In this document: piece by piece, positions 1-6,219 of the stretch
Layout: every line of letters starts with the position of its first letter
Numbering within the stretch: the stretch's first letter is position 1
NCBI GenBank assembly: GCA_027083715.1
Contig: JALWNR010000011.1
Location: 1 to 8,391 of the forward strand
From: Bacteroidales bacterium
GTDB lineage: Bacteria > Bacteroidota > Bacteroidia > Bacteroidales > NBLH01
Reading direction: 5' to 3'
DNA length: 8,391 nt
Program-made: the position numbers and the translations under genes
The notes under the pieces: generated by a model
Seen by the model: the letters and a program-made list of their open reading frames with translations, nothing else
Databases searched by the model: none
What the model was told of the DNA's origin: nothing

Positions 1-166
1 TAACATATCTTTTATCATTCTTATAAATATAATTTACTACAATAATCATTTTTCGCATTACTTCAATTTTAGCTTGTGTAGTATTTTTTCCGTTGGCTTT
101 TAATCGTGCATAAAATGCTTTAAATTTTTCATCATACCTTTGTTTTGTAAAAAATAAAAAGCCAAC
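1..166 (-). pseudogene. C-terminal remnant of an IS110-family transposase
   Basis: On the minus strand a frame is open from 166 to the left edge (about 55 codons), preceded by an in-frame TAG at 167-169. From about codon 8 it reads KQRYDEKFKAFYARLKANGK and continues to an MRKMIIVVNYIYKND stretch. This is the pattern that closes IS110/IS1111 transposases: a [R/H]xxxxFYxRLxxxGK block, then a VMRK(L/M) helix, then KNDxxY. The N-terminal DEDD nuclease domain and the Transposase_20 core with its catalytic serine are missing, because the ROK gene starts only 17 bp away on the other strand. It is therefore a decayed or truncated element, not an active transposase. The first few codons (VGFLFFT) do not resemble the family, which places the breakpoint near 145-155. 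The true C-terminal end lies beyond the left edge. The family call is by eye from motif pattern; the fragment could instead be a related orphan C-terminal domain. Confidence 0.7.
135..142 (+). promoter_or_regulatory. Candidate -7 promoter element (TAnnTTTG) upstream of the ROK gene
   Basis: TACCTTTG matches the Bacteroidetes primary-sigma -7 consensus TAnnTTTG exactly and lies 40 bp before the ROK start codon, which would give a leader of roughly 30-35 nt. No clear TTTG -33 element is visible at the expected distance; the sequence around 112-121 is only AT-rich. The motif lies inside the antisense transposase remnant. Because the region is AT-rich, such an octamer can occur by chance, so the position supports the call more than the match itself. 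Confidence 0.4.
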
Positions 167-182
167 CTAGGACATAACTATT

Positions 183-1406
183 ATGGATTTTATAATTGAG
201 TCAAAAAGTGCTTTTCAGAGTTTAAGCAATGTTGAAAAAAAGAAACATGTGCTTAAAAGACGTATTGTCAGATATTTGTACTTTCATGGTCCGAAGTCTG
301 CAGCTGAAATTAGTAAAAGACTAAAATCAAGCATTCCTACTATTACTGCAATTATTAATGAGTTAATTAAAATTAATGTAATTATTGAACAAGGGCAAGG
401 AAATTCGAGTGGAGGACGAAGACCCAACCTTTTTGGTTTACAGGACGATGTTTTTTATATTTTAGGAATTGATATAGGATGGTTTACAACAAAAATTGCC
501 ATATTTAATACAAAACTGGAAAATATTTCCGAATTTATCAATCACCCGATAGAACTAAAAGATGATCCTCGCTTAATTGATGAAATTTATAGAGTAGCTA
601 ATGACTTAATTGAAAATTCGGGTATTGAACGTGAAAAATTAATAGGTGTAGGTATTGATATGCCCGGCTTAATTGATGCCGAAAAAGGTTGTAATTACAC
701 TTATTTTTATAATAAAGATAAAACTTTAGCTGAGCGTTTCGAAAACCTTTTTAAACTTCCGGTTTTTATCGAAAATGATGCAAATGCTCGAACATTAGCA
801 GAATATCGTTATGGACAAGCAAGAGGGACAAAAAACACTTTGGTACTTCATGTAGGTTGGGGGGTTGGTTTAGGAATGATAATAAATAAACAATTATATC
901 GTGGAGCTTCGGGTTTTGCAGGAGAGTTTAGCCATATCCCACTTATAGAAAATGGATTGTTATGTCAGTGTGGTAAACAAGGTTGTCTTGAAACTGTTGC
1001 CTCGGGAACTGCATTGGTACGGCTGGCAAAAGAGGGATTACAAGAAGGGAAAAACTCAACATTAAGTAAAAAAATAGCTGATGGGCAGGAGTTAATACCC
1101 AAAACTATTATTGAGGCAGCAAATGAAGGAGATCAATTTGCTATTTCGACAATCTCAAAAGTAGGTTTTGAGCTGGGAAAAGGGATTGCAGTTTTAATAC
1201 AACTATTTAATCCAGAGTTAATTATATTGGGTGGGAGAGTGGCAGAAGCTAATCAATATCTTTTAACGCCTATTGAGCAAGCACTTAATCATTACAGTAT
1301 TCCGAAATTAAGAAATCAAACCAAAATAAAAGTCTCTAAATTAGGAACAAATGCCAATATTTTAGGAGCTGTTGCAATGGTTAGTGAGAATATATTTGAA
1401 AAATAA
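183..1406 (+). CDS. ROK-family transcriptional regulator (NagC/Mlc/XylR-like)
   Basis: A 407-residue protein with the two-part layout of ROK repressors. A winged helix-turn-helix spans about residues 20-75 (GPKSAAEISKRL, then a TITAIINEL recognition helix), followed by the SGGRRP linker near 76-81 that is common in ROK regulators. An actin-like ROK sugar-binding domain follows from about residue 93. In that domain the ENDANA motif (197-202, Asp199 being the position of the catalytic base in ROK kinases) is kept. So is the zinc-site signature, with His251 and Cys261, Cys263 and Cys268 in a CxCGxxGCLE block. The ATP phosphate loop that reads DxGGTxT in ROK kinases is DIGWFTTK here (97-104). Together with the DNA-binding domain this points to a sugar-sensing regulator, not a kinase. 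Length matches the family (about 380-410). The start at 183 is the only ATG before the HTH; an AGGA lies 11 nt upstream, but Shine-Dalgarno sequences are weakly used in this phylum. It sits upstream of, and co-directional with, the susCD-like pair, which is its likely target. The inducer is unknown; an amino sugar or its phosphate is inferred from the neighbouring enzyme. Confidence 0.93.
   Translation: MDFIIESKSAFQSLSNVEKKKHVLKRRIVRYLYFHGPKSAAEISKRLKSSIPTITAIINELIKINVIIEQGQGNSSGGRRPNLFGLQDDVFYILGIDIGWFTTKIAIFNTKLENISEFINHPIELKDDPRLIDEIYRVANDLIENSGIEREKLIGVGIDMPGLIDAEKGCNYTYFYNKDKTLAERFENLFKLPVFIENDANARTLAEYRYGQARGTKNTLVLHVGWGVGLGMIINKQLYRGASGFAGEFSHIPLIENGLLCQCGKQGCLETVASGTALVRLAKEGLQEGKNSTLSKKIADGQELIPKTIIEAANEGDQFAISTISKVGFELGKGIAVLIQLFNPELIILGGRVAEANQYLLTPIEQALNHYSIPKLRNQTKIKVSKLGTNANILGAVAMVSENIFEK
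1371..1398 (+). promoter_or_regulatory. Candidate promoter for the susC-like operon, inside the 3' end of the ROK gene
   Basis: TATATTTG (1391-1398) matches the Bacteroidetes -7 consensus TAnnTTTG, with a GTTG (1371-1374) 16 bp upstream as a possible -33 element. Transcription would begin near 1405, at the ROK stop codon, giving a leader of about 85 nt that contains the 1417-1444 hairpin. The only other candidate before susC, TAACTTTA at 1477-1484, has a mismatch and would start at the initiation codon itself. In DNA this AT-rich the match may be chance. Confidence 0.28.
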
Positions 1407-1416
1407 AGAAAATTTT

Positions 1417-1454
1417 AAATGCAATGTTTTAATAACATGCATTTATTGTTTTTT
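1417..1454 (+). terminator. Hairpin with T-run after the ROK gene (terminator or leader attenuator)
   Basis: The left arm AAATGC-A-ATGTT (1417-1428, one bulged A at 1423) pairs with the right arm AACATGCATTT (1434-1444): an 11-bp stem around a 5-nt loop TTAAT. After ATTG comes a run of six T (1449-1454), giving an intrinsic-terminator shape that begins 11 nt past the ROK stop codon. The stem is AT-rich with only three G-C pairs and the T-run is offset by 4 nt, so termination may be partial. If susC is transcribed from a promoter upstream of it, the same hairpin would lie in the susC leader and could act as an attenuator. A regulator binding this palindrome as DNA is a third possibility. Confidence 0.5.
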
Positions 1455-1456
1455 CT

Positions 1457-1475
1457 ATTAATTGTAATTATTAAT
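1457..1475. repeat. AT-rich inverted repeat before the susC-like gene, possible operator
   Basis: ATTAAT (1457-1462) and ATTAAT (1470-1475) flank a 7-nt spacer, TGTAATT, forming an inverted repeat 15 bp before the susC-like start codon. ROK repressors of the NagC/Mlc type bind AT-rich palindromes of about 20 bp, and a ROK gene ends just upstream, so this is a reasonable operator position. ATTAAT is its own reverse complement and the region is nearly all A and T, so the symmetry may be chance. The following TAACTTTAACTTTA is a short tandem repeat running up to the ATG. Confidence 0.25.
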
Positions 1476-1489
1476 CTAACTTTAACTTT

Positions 1490-4400
1490 ATGAAAAAAAT
1501 CGTGATTTCTGCTTTAATGCTCCTTTTTGCATTAAGTAGTAGTTTGTACGCACAAGAGCGTACTATTACGGGAAAGGTAACCGATGCTTCCGATGGTGCT
1601 CCTTTGCCCGGTGTAAATATTGCAGTTGTTGGAACTTCGCAAGGTACAATTACCGATTTGGATGGTAATTATTCTATTAAAGTTCCAAGTAACGATGTCT
1701 CTTTAAGTTTCTCTTTTTTAGGTTATGAAACCAAAACCGTTCAAGTGGGTAACCAAACAGTTATTAATGTAGCTTTAAACACATCAGATGTAGCATTAGA
1801 TGATGTGGTAATCACCGCTTTAGGAATTAAGCGAGAGAAAAAAGCCTTAACCTATTCAGCAGAAGACGTGAAAGGTGATGAGCTGACTAAAGTTAAGGAT
1901 GCCAATCCAATGAATAGCTTATCAGGTAAAGTTGCGGGTTTAACTATAAATCGGAGTGCTGCCGGAACAGGTGGGTCTGTAAAAGTTCTATTAAGAGGTA
2001 ATTCTTCAACAACCAATAATCAGCCACTTTATGTAATTGATGGTATGCCAATGTTAAATTACACTCCAAACCAACAAAATGATATTTGGGGTTCAACTGA
2101 TGGTCAAGGTGATGGTGGTGACGGAATTTCTATGATTAACCCTGATGATATTGAAAGTATTACTGTTTTAAAAGGTGCTTCCGCATCTGTTTTGTATGGT
2201 AGTCAGGGGGCTAATGGAGTTATTCTAATCACTACTAAATCAGGAAAAGCAGGTAAAACAAGAATTGACTTTTCATCAAATTTTACAATCGATAAAGTAG
2301 CTTACTTGCCTGATTTTCAGTTTGAATATGGTAGCAATCCCGGAGCTCTTTATAGTTGGGGGGATAAAAAAAGCAGCCCTGATTTTATTAATGATTTTTA
2401 TCAAACAGGACAAACTTTTATTAATGCAATTACTTTAACCGGTGGAAATGAAAGAGCAACCACTTATTTATCTTATGCAAATACTAAAACAATCGGCATA
2501 ATTCCGGAAAATGATTTAGTAAAACACAATTTAAATTTAAGACATACTACTAAATATTTTGATGATAAATTAAAAGTTGATGCAAATATTATTTTAACGT
2601 CGCAAACAATTAACAATAAACCAACTGCGGGTTTATATTTTAATCCTTTAACTGGTTTGTATTTATTCCCTCGTGGTGAAGATTTTCAATATTACAAAGA
2701 TAATTTTGAATTATTTGATCCTGTAAGAAATATTATGGCTCAACAATGGCCTGTTGACAAAGATTATGAGCAAAATCCATATTGGGGTATTTATCGAAAT
2801 CCTAGTGAAGATAACAACTTGCGTGCTATTGCTTCTATAACATTAGCTTGGACAATAACCGATTGGTTATCTATTCAGGCAAGAGGAAATGTGAATAAAG
2901 CTTACAATTCTTTTGATAAAAAAATATATGCAACTACCCAAGGAACATTATCGCATAGCACAGGGCGTTATATTTTATCAAAAACAGAGGACACTCAATT
3001 ATATGGCGATCTAATTGCTACCATTAATAAAAATTTTAGTGAAGATTTGAGCTTTTCTGCTAATGTTGGTACAAGTATTACCGATTATACATTAGGTGAT
3101 AAAACCTATCATGATTCAGGGATAGCCGGTGGCTTGACTTTTACAAATGAATTCTTTTTACAAAACTTTGTTGCATCTCCTAGTATGACGATGTATCAAA
3201 GTATGGCTCAAAGAAAACAAATACAATCTGTTTTTGCCAGTGCATCGATAGGTTTGAAAAATATGCTTTATTTAGACTTATCAGGTCGTAACGACTGGTC
3301 ATCTACCTTGGCTTTTACAGATAACTATTCTTACTTCTACCCATCAGTTGGTTTAACAGCTATACTTACCGAAATGTTAAGTCTTCCTGATGTAATTAAT
3401 TTTGGAAAAGTAAGAGCTTCTTATGCACAAGTAGGTAATGATGTTCCCTCATTTGAAACAAATATATTAGCAACTTCTTCAACCAGTGGAAGTTTGGTGG
3501 CTCCTAATCGTACTGTTTTAACAACATTGGAGCCCGAGAAGCAAAAGTCATGGGAGATTGGTACTGACTGGAAATTTTTTAATAATAAATTGGGTTTTGA
3601 TTTTTCGTGGTATAAAACCAATACCACCAATCAATATTTTTTGATTTCGGCACCTCCTTCATCAGGATATGAATATTATTCTGTAAATGCCGGTGATATT
3701 GAAAATAAAGGTATAGAGTTTTCACTATATTCTACTGTTATGCAAAGTGGAAACTTTAGTTGGAATACGGCCTTAAATTTTGCACATAATAAAAATACAG
3801 TTATTTCATTACATGAAGATTTAGGGGGTGAATATCCTTTAACACCGACAAGTGTTAATAACTATACATTTTATATAGCAGAAGGAGAGCCTTTTGGACA
3901 AATAAGAGGAAAGCTAATTAAAAGAGATGAGCAAGGAAGGATTGTAGTTGATGCAAATGGTAACCCTATTGCAAATAGCAATGTTTTGGAACCAGTAGGT
4001 AATCCTAATCCAGATTTTACTATGGGATGGAATAATACTTTAAGTTACAAAAACCTTACACTATATTTCTTGATTGATGGCAGATTTGGTGGTGAGGTAA
4101 TGAGTATTACAGAAGCTATGCTAGATGAACATGGTGTTTCTCAGCGCTCTGCAGATGCAAGAAATAATGGCGGTGTTGATATTGATGCTGTGTATGAAGA
4201 TGGTACTCCTGTTAGCGGAAAATTGGATGCAGAAGCGTATTATACAGCAGTAGGTGGTCGAGACGGATTTACCGGTGAGTATGTTTATGATGCTACGAAT
4301 ATCCGTTTAAGAGAGCTTTCATTAGGTTACAGATTTAAATTAAGCAATACCAAAGTTTTTAAATCATTAAATTTATCTTTTATTGCTCGTAATCTGTTCT

Positions 4401-4528
4401 TTATTTATAAAGAAGCTCCTTATGATCCGGATATTTCGCTTAGTACAGGAAATGGACTTCAAGGTGTAGATGTTTTTGCAATTCCTACTACCAGAAGTTT
4501 TGGTTTTAATCTTAAAGTATCGTTCTAA
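1490..4528 (+). CDS. SusC/RagA-family TonB-dependent outer-membrane transporter
   Basis: A complete 1012-residue protein, the usual SusC length (about 1000). It has a signal peptide at 1-22 (MKK, hydrophobic core ISALMLLFAL, cleavage after YAQ). A CarboxypepD_reg-like domain follows at about 24-97 (ITGKVTDASDGAPLPGVNI, then GTITDLDGNYSI). The TonB-box/SusC signature DDVVITALGIKREKKAL is at 104-120. The plug domain covers about 115-255, including SLSGKVAGL, LLRGNSS, YVIDGMP (181-187) and the RagA signature SVLYGSQGANGVILITTKSG (233-252). The rest is a 22-strand-type beta-barrel ending in the aromatic terminus FNLKVSF that outer-membrane assembly needs. SusC proteins import oligosaccharides across the outer membrane using TonB energy, capped by the SusD lipoprotein encoded 49 bp downstream. 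Start choice: ATG at 1490 begins directly at the signal peptide. The substrate cannot be read from the sequence; the downstream fusion enzyme suggests an amino-sugar glycan. A hairpin and an AT-rich inverted repeat precede it. Confidence 0.98.
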   Translation: MKKIVISALMLLFALSSSLYAQERTITGKVTDASDGAPLPGVNIAVVGTSQGTITDLDGNYSIKVPSNDVSLSFSFLGYETKTVQVGNQTVINVALNTSDVALDDVVITALGIKREKKALTYSAEDVKGDELTKVKDANPMNSLSGKVAGLTINRSAAGTGGSVKVLLRGNSSTTNNQPLYVIDGMPMLNYTPNQQNDIWGSTDGQGDGGDGISMINPDDIESITVLKGASASVLYGSQGANGVILITTKSGKAGKTRIDFSSNFTIDKVAYLPDFQFEYGSNPGALYSWGDKKSSPDFINDFYQTGQTFINAITLTGGNERATTYLSYANTKTIGIIPENDLVKHNLNLRHTTKYFDDKLKVDANIILTSQTINNKPTAGLYFNPLTGLYLFPRGEDFQYYKDNFELFDPVRNIMAQQWPVDKDYEQNPYWGIYRNPSEDNNLRAIASITLAWTITDWLSIQARGNVNKAYNSFDKKIYATTQGTLSHSTGRYILSKTEDTQLYGDLIATINKNFSEDLSFSANVGTSITDYTLGDKTYHDSGIAGGLTFTNEFFLQNFVASPSMTMYQSMAQRKQIQSVFASASIGLKNMLYLDLSGRNDWSSTLAFTDNYSYFYPSVGLTAILTEMLSLPDVINFGKVRASYAQVGNDVPSFETNILATSSTSGSLVAPNRTVLTTLEPEKQKSWEIGTDWKFFNNKLGFDFSWYKTNTTNQYFLISAPPSSGYEYYSVNAGDIENKGIEFSLYSTVMQSGNFSWNTALNFAHNKNTVISLHEDLGGEYPLTPTSVNNYTFYIAEGEPFGQIRGKLIKRDEQGRIVVDANGNPIANSNVLEPVGNPNPDFTMGWNNTLSYKNLTLYFLIDGRFGGEVMSITEAMLDEHGVSQRSADARNNGGVDIDAVYEDGTPVSGKLDAEAYYTAVGGRDGFTGEYVYDATNIRLRELSLGYRFKLSNTKVFKSLNLSFIARNLFFIYKEAPYDPDISLSTGNGLQGVDVFAIPTTRSFGFNLKVSF

Positions 4529-4577
4529 CATTTTTATGTACGAATGTTTATTTATTTAAAAATTTAAAACAATTACA

Positions 4578-6146
4578 ATGAAGAATATAAAAATACTGGC
4601 ACTCCTAATGTTAATCGGTTTGGGAACTGCCTGCACAAAAAATTTCGAGGATATAAATACAGATCCTTATGGAATAACGAATGAATCATTGAAGCAAGAC
4701 TACAATATAGTAGGTGCTTTATATAAGCCGATGCTTATGAATATTTATACCTATGATCCTGTTTGGGTTTTTCAATTACAACAAAATCTGATTGGTGATG
4801 TTTATTCAGGCTATATGATGCCGCCCACACCTTTTAGAGGAAACTCGAACAATATGACCTATGATTTAGTTGATGGTTGGAATGGTTTTCCTTGGAGTGT
4901 GGCTTATACAAATATTATGAACAATGCATTAACTATAAAAACACGTGCTGAAAAAGATCTTCCGAACTTTTATGCATGGTCATTAATTATTAAAGTAGAG
5001 GCTATGCATCGCGTTTCTGATATGTTTGGACCTATTGTTTATTCTCATTTTGGTGAAAATCCAACTTATGCCGAATATGATTCTCAGAAAGATGCTTATG
5101 ATAACTTTTTTAAAGATTTGGATTTTGCTGTTGAAACATTAGCTAATTATACTGAAAGTAGTGCATTTAGTAATTTTGATATTTCTACATATGGTGGAGA
5201 TGTAACACAATGGATAAAATTTGCTAATTCTTTAAGATTAAGATTAGCTGTTAGAATATCAAATGTCGATCCGGTAAAAGCAAAAACCGAAGCAGAAAAA
5301 GCATTAAGTAATTCTTTTGGTTTAATCGAATCAAATAGTGAAAACTTTGTAATTGATGCAGGAATTTTACATCCATTAAGTACTATTAATTCTGCATGGA
5401 ACGATATTAGAATGGGTGCTCCAATGGAAAGTATTTTAAAAGGATATAACGATCAGCGTATTGCTCAGTATTTTTTAGAGTCAGAAGATTATCCGGGTGA
5501 TTATAAAGGGATAAGAAATGGTATTGATATAAGTACCAAGGATACATATGATGGTTTTTCAAAGCTTGGTCCTGTTATTGAAACTACCAAAGTTCAACTA
5601 ATGACCGCAGCAGAAGTTAGCTTTCTTAAGGCAGAAGGTGCATTACGTGGTTGGAATATGGGAGGAACTGCTCAGAGTTTTTATGAAAATGGTATTCGCT
5701 TATCATTTGATCAGTACGGTATCGGTGGTGTAGATACTTATATTGCTGATAATATCAGTACTCCTGCTGATTATATTGATCCGAATAATGCTGCTAATAA
5801 TGTTACCGGTACAGGATTAAGTCAGGTAACAATAGCTTGGAATGATGCCGATGACAATGAAACAAAACTGGAAAAAATTATCACTCAAAAATGGATTGCC
5901 ATGTATCCTGATGGACAGGAAGCTTGGAGTGAATTTAGACGTACAGGTTATCCAAAATTATTTACCGTTATGGTGAATAATAGTGGAGGAAAAATTAGTA
6001 CAGAAGAATTTATCCGAAGGATAAATTTACCGGCATCTGAATATGAAACCAATAATGCCGAAACTTTAAAAGCTGTTGAAACACTTAAAGGTCCTGATAA
6101 CGGAGGTACACGTTTGTGGTGGGATCTAGGACAAAATCAATGGTAA
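4578..6146 (+). CDS. SusD/RagB-family nutrient-binding outer-membrane lipoprotein
   Basis: A complete 522-residue protein. It opens with a lipoprotein signal (MKNIKILALLMLIGLGTAC) whose lipidated cysteine is Cys19. The mature N-terminus TKNFEDINTDP (20-30) is the typical F-E-D/E-I-N-T-x-P opening of the SusD-like_2 type of SusD homologues. Middle helices with TPR-like character are seen, for example LKAEGALRGWNMGG near 350-363. The blocks QKWIAMYPDGQEAWSEFRRTGYP (about 437-459) and the C-terminal TRLWWDLG (near 511-518) are conserved in this subfamily. It is expected to sit on the cell surface as the lid and glycan-binding partner of the SusC-like channel encoded upstream. The 49-bp gap after susC is AT-rich and shows no promoter, so co-transcription is likely. 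The A-rich leader (AAAACAATTACA) is usual for this phylum. The ligand is unknown; aromatic residues are plentiful, but the binding site cannot be mapped without a structure. Confidence 0.97.
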   Translation: MKNIKILALLMLIGLGTACTKNFEDINTDPYGITNESLKQDYNIVGALYKPMLMNIYTYDPVWVFQLQQNLIGDVYSGYMMPPTPFRGNSNNMTYDLVDGWNGFPWSVAYTNIMNNALTIKTRAEKDLPNFYAWSLIIKVEAMHRVSDMFGPIVYSHFGENPTYAEYDSQKDAYDNFFKDLDFAVETLANYTESSAFSNFDISTYGGDVTQWIKFANSLRLRLAVRISNVDPVKAKTEAEKALSNSFGLIESNSENFVIDAGILHPLSTINSAWNDIRMGAPMESILKGYNDQRIAQYFLESEDYPGDYKGIRNGIDISTKDTYDGFSKLGPVIETTKVQLMTAAEVSFLKAEGALRGWNMGGTAQSFYENGIRLSFDQYGIGGVDTYIADNISTPADYIDPNNAANNVTGTGLSQVTIAWNDADDNETKLEKIITQKWIAMYPDGQEAWSEFRRTGYPKLFTVMVNNSGGKISTEEFIRRINLPASEYETNNAETLKAVETLKGPDNGGTRLWWDLGQNQW

Positions 6147-6163
6147 TATTAAAATTTTTCAGG

Positions 6164-6180
6164 GCAGGCTTTATGCCTGC
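6164..6180 (+). terminator. GC-rich hairpin between the SusD-like gene and the fusion enzyme gene
   Basis: GCAGGC (6164-6169) and GCCTGC (6175-6180) form a perfect 6-bp stem with a 5-nt loop TTTAT, 17 nt after the susD-like stop codon. It is the only strongly GC-paired element in this AT-rich gap. What follows is ACAATTTTCTAAAAAAA, so the U-tract is short and offset. The hairpin may be a weak or partial terminator, or an mRNA-stabilising 3' end that lets susCD be expressed more strongly than the downstream enzyme. No TAnnTTTG promoter is visible between it and the next ATG at 6220, which argues for read-through. Confidence 0.4.
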
Positions 6181-6219
6181 ACAATTTTCTAAAAAAACAT
6201 TTATTCAGTAAAAATAAAT

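Noticed and set aside
1477..1484. TAACTTTA as a -7 promoter element for susC
   Set aside because: One mismatch to TAnnTTTG, no -33 element at proper distance, and the start site would fall on the initiation codon. It is better explained as part of the short TAACTT tandem repeat.
3421..3630. Minus-strand open frame of 69 codons
   Set aside because: Antisense to the beta-barrel region of the susC-like gene, with no motif and no upstream signal.
4527..4548. AACATT/AATGTT inverted repeat at the susC stop codon
   Set aside because: Only a 6-bp AT-rich stem with a 10-nt loop and no clean T-run; too weak to call a terminator or processing site between susC and susD.
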